This document shows, piece after piece, positions 25,884-34,180 of a DNA stretch of 64,000 nt. Under the pieces are notes generated by a model, which saw only the letters and a list, made by a program, of their open reading frames with translations, made no database searches and was not told where the DNA came from. This DNA comes from Streptomyces sp. NBC_01549. Lineage in GTDB: Bacteria; Actinomycetota; Actinomycetes; Streptomycetales; Streptomycetaceae. Every line of letters starts with the position of its first letter. Position 1 is the stretch's first letter. The position numbers and the translations under genes were made by a program. The stretch covers positions 558,001 through 622,000 of the forward strand of contig NZ_JAPEPW010000001.1 of the NCBI RefSeq assembly GCF_026339955.1. Direction: 5' to 3'.

Positions 25884-26924
25884 TCAGGCAGGCTTACGGG
25901 CCACCAGGAGCCGGTCGTGCGTCATCGTGTCCAGGGGAATCACCCGCTCCACCTTGAAGCCGGCCACCTCCGCCCAGGCCGAGATGTCCCACACCCGGTA
26001 CTCCGAGCCGCCGTCGAGGATGACGGAGCACACCAGGCTCTGCAGATACGCCCCCGCCTCGGAGGTGTCGTCGAGCATCGCGTCGTAGACCAGCAGCGTG
26101 CCCCCCGGGGGCAGGGCACTGAACGCCTGGGCCAGCAGCCTCTTGCGGGATTCCTCGGGGTGGTCGTGCAGGACGTGGCCGAAGAGGATCACGTCGGCGG
26201 CGGGCAGGGGATCGCCGAAGAAGTCGCCGCCCACGAAGCCGACCCGGCCCGCGGTACCGCGGGCCGCCATGTGCTCGTCGAACAGCGGCTCGATGCCGGG
26301 CACATCGAAGACCGAGCCCTTCAGGTTCGGGTGGTCCAGCACCAACTGTGCCGCGACGTTGCCGCGGGCCCCGCCGACGTCCACGAACGTGGCCCACCGG
26401 CTCCAGTCCAGGACCTGGCTCAGTTCCGCGGCCACGAACTGGTTGAAGGTGTCCATGTGGTCGAGGAACCGGCGGGCCCGGTCCAGGTCCGGATGCTCCT
26501 CCACCACCGCGCCCGCGGTGATGTTCTTCCCCGAAGTGGCCTTGCCGTCGTGTAGCGCGTCGGCGAAGCGGTTCCACAACTCGTAGTGGACCCGGCCGTG
26601 CTGGAGCACGGCGCCGCCGATGTAGTGCGGGCGGCCCGAGACCAGGAAGTGCTCGGCGCGGGGGGTGTTGGCGTACCTGACGCCGTCGAAGGTCAGCAGG
26701 CCGAGCCCGACCAGCGCGTCCAGCCAGTCGCTCACGAGGTGGGAGTGCAGCCGACCCTGCTCGCGGATCTCCGCCTCGGTACGCGGGCCCTCGGCGAGGA
26801 ACTCGAAGAGGTCCAGCTCCAGGGCGGTGTGCAGCACTCGGGCCCGGGTGTAGGCGACATTGAGCTGGAGGATCTCGCGGGCGTCGGCCAGCGAGGGGGC
26901 GTTCGACGTGGCGTTCGTCATCAC
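25884..26924 (-). CDS. SAM-dependent O-methyltransferase (acetylserotonin/DnrK-like), 346 aa
   Basis: An N-terminal dimerisation winged helix (ARVLHTALELDLFEFLAEGP, RLHSHLVSDWLDALVGLGLL) precedes a Rossmann methyltransferase. That domain has the SAM-binding motif FVDVGGARGNVAAQLVLDHP, the acidic loop FDVPGIEPLF, GGDFFGDPLPAADVILFGHV, and LHDHPEESRKRLL. The order and length match small-molecule O-methyltransferases of aromatic polyketide pathways. GAAAGG precedes the tandem ATG-ATG. The second methyltransferase gene ends 36 bases upstream, so both belong to one operon. Confidence 0.9.
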   Translation of the reverse strand: MMTNATSNAPSLADAREILQLNVAYTRARVLHTALELDLFEFLAEGPRTEAEIREQGRLHSHLVSDWLDALVGLGLLTFDGVRYANTPRAEHFLVSGRPHYIGGAVLQHGRVHYELWNRFADALHDGKATSGKNITAGAVVEEHPDLDRARRFLDHMDTFNQFVAAELSQVLDWSRWATFVDVGGARGNVAAQLVLDHPNLKGSVFDVPGIEPLFDEHMAARGTAGRVGFVGGDFFGDPLPAADVILFGHVLHDHPEESRKRLLAQAFSALPPGGTLLVYDAMLDDTSEAGAYLQSLVCSVILDGGSEYRVWDISAWAEVAGFKVERVIPLDTMTHDRLLVARKPA

Positions 26925-26960
26925 GTGCCTTTCGGTCGAGAGAGGGAATCGGGCAGCGGG

Positions 26961-27990
26961 TCAGATCCGCTCGGCGATCAGAAGGCGCAGCGGCACCCCG
27001 TCCATCTGGTGCAGTTGCGGCTCCCCGAAGCCGTTGGCGGTCAGCAGGTCCCGGTACGTCTCCAGCGCATGCGAATCGCCCTCGTGAGTCCAGGCCAGCA
27101 TCAACGCGGCGAACAGGTGGGGCACCGGATCGGAGGCCGGGTCGCGGCCGTCCGCAGTGACCGCGACGATGCCGATCCGCCCGCCCGGCCGGGTCGCCTC
27201 CGCCAGCCGTCGCAGCATGTCCCCGGCGCGCTCTGCGGAGAAGTGGTGCAGCACGTTGGTGATCAGCGACAGGTCGTACGGGCCGCCCAGCGGCAGCTCG
27301 AACATGTCACCGGAGGTCAGCTCGACCCGGTCCAGCACACCCAGGCACTCCGCGTGGCCCCGGGAGTGCTCCAGGACGTTGGCCCAGTCCACGGAGCGGA
27401 CCCGGGCCTGTGGGTTGCGCTGCGCCACCGTGTAGCCGTACAGCCCGTGCCCGCAGGCGACGTCCAGGATGTCCAGGCGCTCGCGGCCCGCCGTCCACGG
27501 GGCCAGCGTGTCGGCCAGCAGGTCGGCGATCAGGGGCGTGTGCGGGGTGGGATTACGGGCCAGGTCCTCCCAGAACGGGTACTCGGGGGTCTCGGCGTTG
27601 GTGTCCAGCACGGTCCCGCCGCGCTTGACCGCGTCGGAGAGGTGGCCCAGGGCCTCCCACTCGTAGCGGCTGACCGCGAGCCGAAGGGTGTCGCCGAAGT
27701 AGCCGGGGCTCGACTTGACCAGGATGCGGTCGACGCCCGGAGCCAGCCAGAACCGTTCGCCGTCCGTGTGGAGCAGTTCGATGGCGGCGAGCGCCCGCAG
27801 CAGGACGCGTACGCCCCGAGGGGGCACGCCGAGCCGTGCGGCGACGGTCTCGGCCTCGGCCGGGCCGTCCGCCATCGTGTCGAACACGGCGAGGTCGAGC
27901 CCGGCGCACAGCACTCCGGCGCGGCGTACCGCCTGGGCCATGTTGAGCAGGGTGAACTCGTCGATCGGTGGAAACGGTGGTCTGTGTCAC
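26961..27990 (-). pseudogene. Second SAM-dependent methyltransferase, frameshifted near its start
   Basis: The main frame has a dimerisation helix bundle, SAM motif LDILDVACGHGLYGYTVAQR, DWANVLEHSRGHAECLG and LITNVLHHFSAERAGDML, as in acetylserotonin-type O-methyltransferases. The good ribosome site GGAAGAGG and GTG at 27990 open a different frame (MTQTTVSTDRR). Removing one base from the run of three A on the plus strand at 27972-27974 gives MTQTTVPPIDEFTLLNMAQA, joining both. So either a real +1 frameshift or a sequence error is present. Translation from the internal ATG 27941 would give 326 aa lacking about 17 residues. The gene follows a truncated glycosyltransferase by 12 bases. Confidence 0.75.
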
Positions 27991-28002
27991 GATCCCTCTT
28001 CC

Positions 28003-28452
28003 TCAGTGGTGGGTGGATGCGGTGGCCAACTCGGCGAGTTCGGCGGCCACGTGGGCGGGGGTCGGCTGGGAGAGCATCTCGGCGCGCAGCCGATCCGCCG
28101 CGGTGCGGATCTCGGGGTCCTCCAGCAGCCTGATCACCGCGGCGCGGATTGCCTGCTCGTCCGCCTGCTCTCCCTGCAGGTGGATGCCGGCGCCCGACTC
28201 GGCGAGCGCGGCGGAGATGTTGTCCTGGTCGGCCATGTGGGAGATGGCCAGTTGGCCGAGGCCGGCGCGGATCGCGTTGAACACGGTGCCCGAGCCGCCC
28301 TGGTGGACGATGGCGTCGCAGTCGCCGAGCACCAGGTGCAGGGGCGGCGAGTCGAGGACCCGGACGTTGCCCGGGAGTTCGCCGAGCTGTTCGCGGGACG
28401 CGGCGTCGGCAGCGACCACGATCTCGATGTCCAGCCCGTCGAGCGCCCGGAT
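28003..28452 (-). pseudogene. C-terminal half of a third glycosyltransferase (truncated)
   Basis: The minus strand carries only the nucleotide-sugar domain: AVIRALDGLDIEIVVAADAA, VLDSPPLHLVLGDCDAIVHQ, GGSGTVFNAIRAGLGQLAIS, QDNISAALAESGAGIHLQ, with a normal C-terminus. The N-terminal half (about 230 residues) is missing. At about 28450 the sequence switches to a plus-strand dioxygenase fragment. It was evidently the first gene of the methyltransferase operon. Confidence 0.8.
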
Positions 28453-28593
28453 GACGGCTGGGGCGGCATCGCCGTGGACGACCTCTCCTGGGAGTCGCGC
28501 ACCTTCGACCGCTTCAGCATCTGGGGGCACCACCAGCCCGAGGCGTCCAAGCAACTGCCGCCCGCCCTCATCACCCGCGTCCAGCAGGCGTGA
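28453..28593 (+). pseudogene. C-terminal stub of a type I extradiol ring-cleavage dioxygenase
   Basis: The 46 residues before the TGA read DGWGGIAVDDLSWESRTFDR followed by FSIWGHHQPEASKQLPP. The pattern G-W-G-G-x-x-x-D-D-x-x-W followed by S-x-W-G-H is the conserved tail of HsaC/BphC-type catechol 2,3-dioxygenases. The metal-binding part is lost. It precedes the flavin reductase gene by 46 bases in the same direction, so it was the upstream gene of the reductase-hydrolase-monooxygenase operon. Confidence 0.6.
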
Positions 28594-28639
28594 GCGCCCT
28601 GTGCAGCCCGCCGTACAGGAACGACAGAAAGAGCCCGCG

Positions 28640-29182
28640 GTGACACTCGTCGACCACCAGGACCCTGCCACCTTCCGCAGAGTCCTGGGGCACTACCCCA
28701 CCGGTGTCGCGGTCATCACCGCAATGACCCCGGAAGGTCCCATCGGCATGGCGGTAGGCACCTTCACCTCCATCTCGCTCGACCCGCCACTGGTCGGGTT
28801 CTTCCCCGACCGCAACTCCTCGACCTGGGCGCGCATCCGCACCGCGGGAGCCTTCTGCGCCAACATCCTCGGCGAAGACCACGAGGCCGTCTGCCGCGTC
28901 TTCGCGTCCCGGGACGTCGACCGCTTCGCCGCCGTCGACTGGGTGCCGGGCCCGACCGGCTCACCGGTCCTCACTGACGCCATCGCCTGGGCCGACTGCC
29001 GACTCGCCGACGACCACCCCGTCGGCGACCACGACCTCGTCGTCGGCCACGTCACGGGACTCGCCCTGCGACCCGGCGAACAGGCGCAACGCCCGCTCGT
29101 CTTCCACCGCGGCCGGTACGGAACCTCCACCACCGCGACCGCCGCCCTCTCGTCCCTGCCCCTGGAAGGAGCCTGGCTGTGA
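28640..29182 (+). CDS. Flavin reductase (HsaB/ActVB-like), 180 aa
   Basis: The flavin_reduct domain is recognised by FRRVLGHYPTGVAVITAMTP, GMAVGTFTSISLDPPLVGFF, the STWARIRTAGAFCANILGED stretch and the DHDLVVGHVTGL C-terminal region. Such proteins reduce FMN/FAD with NAD(P)H for a partner monooxygenase. GTG 28640 is the start, with a modest GAAAGAG upstream. Its stop overlaps the GTG of the hydrolase gene (GTGA). The partner is probably the class D monooxygenase two genes downstream. Confidence 0.9.
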   Translation: MTLVDHQDPATFRRVLGHYPTGVAVITAMTPEGPIGMAVGTFTSISLDPPLVGFFPDRNSSTWARIRTAGAFCANILGEDHEAVCRVFASRDVDRFAAVDWVPGPTGSPVLTDAIAWADCRLADDHPVGDHDLVVGHVTGLALRPGEQAQRPLVFHRGRYGTSTTATAALSSLPLEGAWL

Positions 29183-30033
29183 CAGCCGTCGTCCTCACCG
29201 AGGAAAACACCAGCCGCACCGTCACCACCAAGGACTGGACGCTGCACTACAACGAGGCAGGCAAGGGCCACCCCGTGATCTTCCTGCACGGCAGCGGTCC
29301 CGGCGCCACCGGCTGGAGCAACTTCTCCGCCAACATTCCCGCGCTCGCGGAGCATTACCGGGTACTTGCCGTCGACATGCCGGGCTGGGGCCGGTCCGAC
29401 ACCGTCGAAGGAGAGGAGCGGGACCACACCGCCGTCGCGATCCAGTTCCTCGACGAACTCGGCATCGAGAAGGCCGCCTTCGTGGGCAACTCCATGGGCG
29501 GCATGACCGCCCTGCGGCTGGCCGCCCTGCACCCCGACCGCGTCTCGCACCTCGTCACCATGGGCGCGCCCGCGGGGAAGGGCGGTCCCTGTCTCTTCGG
29601 CCCCGGCGACGGCCCCAGCGAGGGACTGAAGGTCCTCGTCCGCGGCTACGCGGAGCCCACAGAAGCCACCATGGCCGAACTGGTCGACGTCATGACCTTC
29701 CACAGCGGCCCCGACCGTGAGGAACTCGCCCGTGCCCGGGCCGCGGCCGCGCAGGCCCGCCCCGACCACCTGAAGAACTTCCTGGAGTACCTGCAGCGGA
29801 CACATCAGGTCGGCACCTCCGCCACCGACAGCGAGATCGCGGCCATCTCCGCGCCCGCGCTGCTCATCCACGGACGTGACGACCGTGTCGTCCACTTCGA
29901 GAACTCACTGCGCCTGGTGTCGACGATTCGCGACTCGCGCCTGGTGCTCCTCAACCGCTGCGGCCACTGGGCGCAGTTGGAGCACGCTTCCGAGTTCAAC
30001 CGCCTGGTCGCCGACTTCATCGACCAGCACTGA
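29179..30033 (+). CDS. Alpha/beta hydrolase of the meta-cleavage product hydrolase group (HsaD/BphD-like), 284 aa
   Basis: The protein shows IFLHGSGPGATGWSNFSANI, the oxyanion-hole signature of C-C bond hydrolases acting on meta-cleavage products. The nucleophile is in GNSMGG (Ser near 105), the acid in LLIHGRDDRVVHFE, and the histidine in NRCGHWAQLEHASEFN. Length is typical. It should hydrolyse a C-C bond in a ring-fission product formed by an extradiol dioxygenase, whose gene survives only as a stub upstream. The GTG start overlaps the reductase stop, so the two are translationally coupled. Confidence 0.88.
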   Translation: MTAVVLTEENTSRTVTTKDWTLHYNEAGKGHPVIFLHGSGPGATGWSNFSANIPALAEHYRVLAVDMPGWGRSDTVEGEERDHTAVAIQFLDELGIEKAAFVGNSMGGMTALRLAALHPDRVSHLVTMGAPAGKGGPCLFGPGDGPSEGLKVLVRGYAEPTEATMAELVDVMTFHSGPDREELARARAAAAQARPDHLKNFLEYLQRTHQVGTSATDSEIAAISAPALLIHGRDDRVVHFENSLRLVSTIRDSRLVLLNRCGHWAQLEHASEFNRLVADFIDQH

Positions 30034-30041
30034 CCACCGAC

Positions 30042-30070
30042 CCACTGGTCCACTGGTCCACTGGTCCACT
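30042..30070 (+). repeat. Short tandem repeat CCACTGGT
   Basis: Three full 8-bp units and a partial fourth lie in the gap between the hydrolase and monooxygenase genes, 30 bases before the next start codon. It does not overlap the ribosome binding site. Confidence 0.8.
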
Positions 30071-30098
30071 TGCCCCTCAAGGACGAGGTTTCACTTTC

Positions 30099-31280
30099 AT
30101 GCACGAGGTAACCGAGCGCGTCGAGAAGCTCGCCGCGCAGTTCGAACAGCAGGCCGTCAAGGACGACGAAGCAGGCCGGCTCACCGACGAGACCGCCGCG
30201 ATGATGCGCTCCGCCGGAGTCGTCCGTCTGCTGCAGCCCCGCGAGTTCGGCGGCTACGAGGCCACACCCGGCGAGTTCTACCGCACCGTGATGGCGCTCG
30301 CGGCCCGCAACCCCGCCGCCGGCTGGGTGGGCGGCGTCGTCGGCATCCACCCCTGGGAGCTGGCCCTCGCCGACCGGAAACTCCAGCAGGAGCTGTGGGG
30401 CGAGCACGGGGAGAACGCCGACACCTGGGTCTCCTCCCCCTACGCGCCCAACGGCCGCGCCCGCAGGGTCGAGGGCGGTTACCTGTTCTCCGGACGCTGG
30501 CCCTTCGCCTCGGGCAGCGACCACTGTGACTGGGCCGTCCTGGGCGGCATCGTCACCGACGACGACGGCAACATCCCCATGCCGCCGGACATGCGGCACT
30601 TCGTCCTGCCCCGCGCCGACTACGAGATCCAGCAGGACAGCTGGGACGTGATCGGCCTCGCGGGCACCGGCAGCAAGGACATCATCGTCCGGGACGCCTT
30701 CGTTCCCGACCACCGCGCCCTCGACGCGCACGAAGTGAGCGAAGGCGTTCTCGCCGAACGCAACCGGCCCGGAAACCCCCTGTACGCGATGCCGTTCGGC
30801 GTGATGTTCTCCAGCGCCATCAGCGCCTCCACCCTCGGCATCGCCGAAGGTGCGCTCGCCGCCTTCCTCGCCTACACCCGCCAGCGCGTCACCATCGTCG
30901 GGAGCCGGGCCGCCGAGGACCCGCACCAGCTGTCCAGCCTGGGCGAGGCCGCCGCCGACCTGGACGCCAGCCGCACCCACCTGCTGGCCACCATGGACCG
31001 CATGTACGACGACGTCCTCGCTGGCAAGACCGTCACCATCGAGGCCCGCGCCGAGGCCCGCCGCAACCAGGTCCGCGCCTCCCGCCGCGCCACCGACGCC
31101 GTGGACGAGCTCTTCCGCCGGGCCGGCGGCGGCTCGCTCCGCCGCGACCAGCCCTTCCAGCGCTACTGGCGCGACGTCCACGCCGCGATGAACCACCTGT
31201 GCAACGTCGCCGACAGCATCTACGAGGGATGGTCCCGGGACCAGTTCGGCCTGCCGGCCGGGCTCCGCGTCCTCGTCTGA
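30099..31280 (+). CDS. Class D flavin-dependent monooxygenase, acyl-CoA dehydrogenase fold (HsaA/ActVA-5-like), 393 aa
   Basis: The protein has the acyl-CoA dehydrogenase fold: a helical N-terminus with GVVRLLQPREFGGYEATPGE, a beta domain (GRWPFASGSDHCDWAVLGG, then WDVIGLAGTGSKDIIVRDAF), and a C-terminal helical bundle ending DQPFQRYWRDVHAAMNHLCN. The G-R-W-x-F-x-S-G motif and the R-D-x-x-A/H-A end are shared with HsaA, ActVA-ORF5 and similar two-component hydroxylases. It would ortho-hydroxylate a phenol using flavin from the reductase upstream. AAGGACGAGG precedes the ATG. It closes the operon. Confidence 0.88.
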   Translation: MHEVTERVEKLAAQFEQQAVKDDEAGRLTDETAAMMRSAGVVRLLQPREFGGYEATPGEFYRTVMALAARNPAAGWVGGVVGIHPWELALADRKLQQELWGEHGENADTWVSSPYAPNGRARRVEGGYLFSGRWPFASGSDHCDWAVLGGIVTDDDGNIPMPPDMRHFVLPRADYEIQQDSWDVIGLAGTGSKDIIVRDAFVPDHRALDAHEVSEGVLAERNRPGNPLYAMPFGVMFSSAISASTLGIAEGALAAFLAYTRQRVTIVGSRAAEDPHQLSSLGEAAADLDASRTHLLATMDRMYDDVLAGKTVTIEARAEARRNQVRASRRATDAVDELFRRAGGGSLRRDQPFQRYWRDVHAAMNHLCNVADSIYEGWSRDQFGLPAGLRVLV

Positions 31281-31729
31281 TCCCCATCCCCGAGACGCCC
31301 CCGCCGCGACCGACCGCACCGGAATCGGCGGGAGCCCGCGCAACGGCCCCGGCTCTCACCCCTGGCCGGGGTCGTTGCCACCTCCCCACTCAGGCCAGAA
31401 CGGATGCCATTTCCGCGTGGAGACGTGCCCCGGCAAGGCCCGCACCGCAGGGCGGTGTGATCGCTCCGAGCCGGATCCCTCCAATGCACAGCGCCCGCTT
31501 CCACGAAGGAATATCTCTCGGGGGAGGTGGCCGAGGGCCTCCTCTTGCCGTACCGGGAGAAGTTCCGGCGACGTCTGCTGGAATCGCCGTACGCGTCACA
31601 GGGCCGCCCGGGGATCATGGAGTTGCCGCTGCGCGGTGCCCGGTCTGCGCCTACGCCCCGGTTCCAGCCTGACCTGAGCGGGGTGAGTGAGGCCCGGGCG
31701 CAGGCGCCCGTCCCTCACGTCGTCGATTG
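31281..31729. other. Island end, no intact gene
   Basis: About 450 bases. A plus-strand open stretch near 31506-31630 (EYLSGEVAEGLLLPYREKF, then RRRLLESPYASQGRPG) has coding-like codons but no start and no recognised family; it may be a gene remnant. No terminator hairpin as strong as elsewhere was seen. Confidence 0.4.
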
Positions 31730-32122
31730 TCAGGAAACGGGGAACCAGGCCGACAGGCGCTTGGCAATGACCGGTACATCGACGTTGTCCTGCGCGACTT
31801 CCTCGACGAACGGGCCGGCAATGGAGACGGGCGGCGGAAGGGTACTGGCACTGACGCCATTGAGCCGCAGGAAGACGCGCATGGCGAGCCAGGCGGTGCG
31901 CTTGTTGCCATCGATCAGCGCGTGATTGCGGGCAACGGAGTGCAGCAGTGCCGCCGCCTTCTCGTGCAGCGTGGGATACAGCTCAGCTCCGAACACGTTG
32001 GTCCGGGGCCGCTCAATAGCTGACACCAAAAGTCCCATGTCACGCACGCTGTGCTCGGTACCGTTGACCGTGCGAGCGATGGCCAGAATCTCGTCGATCT
32101 GGATGTAGCGCACTTCGGTCAC
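31730..32122 (-). CDS. doc: Doc-type Fic-domain toxin, 130 aa
   Basis: The Fic signature is HALIDGNKRTAWLAM, the Doc variant with Lys after Asn (H-x-x-x-D-G-N-K-R-T). Doc toxins phosphorylate elongation factor Tu and arrest translation. N-terminal residues (YIQIDEILAIARTV, then VRDMGLLVSAIERPRTNVFG) also fit the death-on-curing family and the length is standard. GTG 32122 overlaps the antitoxin stop (GTGA), giving coupled translation. It lies at the border between the accessory island and the core genes. Confidence 0.93.
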   Translation of the reverse strand: MTEVRYIQIDEILAIARTVNGTEHSVRDMGLLVSAIERPRTNVFGAELYPTLHEKAAALLHSVARNHALIDGNKRTAWLAMRVFLRLNGVSASTLPPPVSIAGPFVEEVAQDNVDVPVIAKRLSAWFPVS

Positions 32123-32313
32123 TTCAGGTAGTCCAGGATTTCCGCATCGCTGTCCATGAGCTCGGCCAGGACGTCATCGACCTTCAGCTCGGCCCGATTC
32201 TGGGCGTCACGGATGGCCTCAATGGCAAGTTCCTGCTTGCTGCGGTGTTCCCGACGAGCACGCTCGGTAAGCTTTGCATCAAGGTCATCGGGGAGTCGGA
32301 GTGTCATCGCCAT
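32119..32313 (-). CDS. Ribbon-helix-helix antitoxin of the Doc pair, 64 aa
   Basis: MTLRLPDDLDAKLTERARRE and the following KQELAIEAIRDA fit a ribbon-helix-helix DNA-binding domain. The acidic C-terminus (VDDVLAELMDSDAEILDYLK) is the probable toxin-neutralising tail. The gene precedes and overlaps the toxin gene. A GATACC/GGTATC dyad lies 9 bases upstream of the start and is the likely autoregulatory operator. Confidence 0.88.
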   Translation of the reverse strand: MAMTLRLPDDLDAKLTERARREHRSKQELAIEAIRDAQNRAELKVDDVLAELMDSDAEILDYLK

Positions 32314-32321
32314 ACAGCGAT

Positions 32322-32338
32322 GATACCTGACTGGTATC
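32322..32338 (-). promoter_or_regulatory. Operator dyad of the toxin-antitoxin operon
   Basis: GATACC, five bases, GGTATC: a palindrome immediately upstream of the antitoxin start, the usual place for ribbon-helix-helix autorepression. Confidence 0.55.
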
Positions 32339-32735
32339 TAGGTGGCGAGGTGACACTAGCCACTCAGGTCCTCGGACTACGGCGCCACGTTCTGTGACTT
32401 GGACGGGCCGCGCTCTCAGCTGCAACGAGCCTGAGGCCGGGATGTCAGCTCGCACGGCTGGAAGGTGCAGCGGGACACCCTGCCGGATTGCTTCCCCCTG
32501 GCCGATGGCCCGGTCCGCAGGGCAGGAGCCGGAGAGGCCCGTGAGGTTGAGACTCCTGATTCGAGCGTCATACGAGCGTCAAGAATCTCCGATCGAGACC
32601 TTGAAGGCGTCGCCGACGCAAGCGACTCCCTGATGAATTCGCAGTTCAGGCGGCTTCAAGGGTCAAGCCGGGCACTCGACCCGCTCCACGGATGGAAACA
32701 GGTCGAGCAACCCACCCAAACCGCAAAACCGCAGG
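32339..32735. other. Intergenic stretch between the TA operon and the RNA methyltransferase gene
   Basis: About 400 bases with an average GC lower than the neighbouring genes. No coding frame has a convincing start or codon bias. It marks the junction between accessory and core DNA; no tRNA or direct repeat was found. Confidence 0.45.
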
Positions 32736-34064
32736 TCAGATCCCCTTCGCCCCCGGCTCCAGAATCGCCACGCACTCCACGTGATGCGTCATCGGAAACA
32801 GATCGAACGCCCGCAGCGTCCGCACCTTGTACCCGCCGTCGCGGAAGTACCCGAGGTCGCGGGCCAGCGCCGCCGGGTCGCAGGCGACGTACGCGATGCG
32901 GCGGGCGCTCAGGGAGGTGAGGTGTTCGACCGTCTTCTTGCCGCCGCCGGCGCGGGGCGGGTCGAGGACGATCAGGTCGACCTCGGTGATGCCGGTGCGC
33001 GGGAGGACCGACTCGACCTTGCCCTGTTCGATGCGGACCCGGTCGAAGGCGGCGAGGTTGTGCCGGGCGTCCTCGACCGCGCGCTTGCCCGACTCGATGC
33101 CGAGGACCGCGCCCTTGTCGCCCAGTCGGTCCGCGAGGGCGCCCGCGAAGAGGCCGACGCCGCAGTACAGGTCGAGCGCCATCTCGCCCTTGCGCGGCAT
33201 CAGGCCCTGCATGACGGCCTTGACCAGGGTGTCGGCTGCCATCGGGTGGACCTGCCAGAAGCCGCCGCTGCCGACACGGTACGTACGGCCGTCGGCCCGC
33301 TCGCGCACGAACGCGCGGCCGTGGACGCGGTGGATGCCGCCGTCGTGCTCCTCGACGCGCATCACCGAGACGGGCTTGTCGAGTTCCACGAGGGGCAGGC
33401 GGGCGCCGGGGCGGGGCTCCAGGATGACCATGCGGTCCTGGGAACCGGTCGCGGCGATCGCGTCGACCGAGGCCATGCCGGACCAGTCGCGCTCCTCGAT
33501 GCCGAGTTCGCTGACGCCCGGCGCCGCGATCATGCAGTGCTCGATCGGCTCGACCTCGTGCGAGCGGTGGCGGCGCAGTCCGGCGTTGCCGTCGGGGTCC
33601 ACGGCGTACTGGACGCGCGTGCGCCAGGCTGGGACCTCGCCGGCGGGCAGCTTGTCGCCCTCGGCGGGCATCACCGTGCCGTCCCAGCCCGCCTCCTCGG
33701 GCGTGAGGCCCGCGAGCCGCTGCAGCTGCTCGGCGATGACCTCGCCCTTGAGGCGGCGCTGCGCGCCCGGCTTGGCGTGCTGCCAGTCGCAGCCGCCGCA
33801 GCGGCCTGGGCCGGCATAGGGGCAGGGGGCTTCGACGCGGTCCTTGGAGGCCGAGAGGATCGTCACCGCGTCCGCGCGCAGGAAGCGCGCACCCTCCTCG
33901 CCCTCCGTGACGCGCGCGACGACGCGCTCCCCGGGCAGAGTGTGCCGGACGAAGAGGACCTGGCCCTCGCTCGTACGGGCGATGCAGTGCCCGCCATGGG
34001 CCACGGGGCCGATCTCGACCTCGTACTCCTCCCCCACCAGCGATTTCTTCGGTTCTGCCTGCAT
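32736..34064 (-). CDS. Class I SAM-dependent RNA m5U methyltransferase family protein (TrmA/RlmD-like), 442 aa
   Basis: An N-terminal TRAM domain (EYEVEIGPVAHGGHCIARTS, then FVRHTLPGERVVARVTEGEE) is followed by an iron-sulfur type cysteine motif PCPYAGPGRCGGCDWQ. The methyltransferase domain carries MALDLYCGVGLFAGALADRL, IVLDPPRAGGGKKT and the nucleophile loop AYVACDPAALARDLGYF. ATG 34064 (MQAEPKKS) is chosen; upstream codons lack a ribosome site. It modifies uridine in rRNA or tRNA. It corresponds in order to Rv2689c of M. tuberculosis, next to the permease and the two TrkA genes. A 66-base relic of the same gene end lies at 11339. Confidence 0.9.
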   Translation of the reverse strand: MQAEPKKSLVGEEYEVEIGPVAHGGHCIARTSEGQVLFVRHTLPGERVVARVTEGEEGARFLRADAVTILSASKDRVEAPCPYAGPGRCGGCDWQHAKPGAQRRLKGEVIAEQLQRLAGLTPEEAGWDGTVMPAEGDKLPAGEVPAWRTRVQYAVDPDGNAGLRRHRSHEVEPIEHCMIAAPGVSELGIEERDWSGMASVDAIAATGSQDRMVILEPRPGARLPLVELDKPVSVMRVEEHDGGIHRVHGRAFVRERADGRTYRVGSGGFWQVHPMAADTLVKAVMQGLMPRKGEMALDLYCGVGLFAGALADRLGDKGAVLGIESGKRAVEDARHNLAAFDRVRIEQGKVESVLPRTGITEVDLIVLDPPRAGGGKKTVEHLTSLSARRIAYVACDPAALARDLGYFRDGGYKVRTLRAFDLFPMTHHVECVAILEPGAKGI

Positions 34065-34180
34065 GGCGGGGTGACTCCAGATGCGAAAGGGGATGAAGGA
34101 AGGGGTCGCGGAACGACGAGCGGCCGGACAACAGCCCACCAGTCTACGTGGACGTTGCCCGGCCGCTCACCACAAGACCG

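Noticed and set aside
30042..30070. CCACTGGT tandem repeat as an attachment site or phase-variable switch
   Set aside because: It lies between genes, does not touch the ribosome site, and no second copy was seen at another border.
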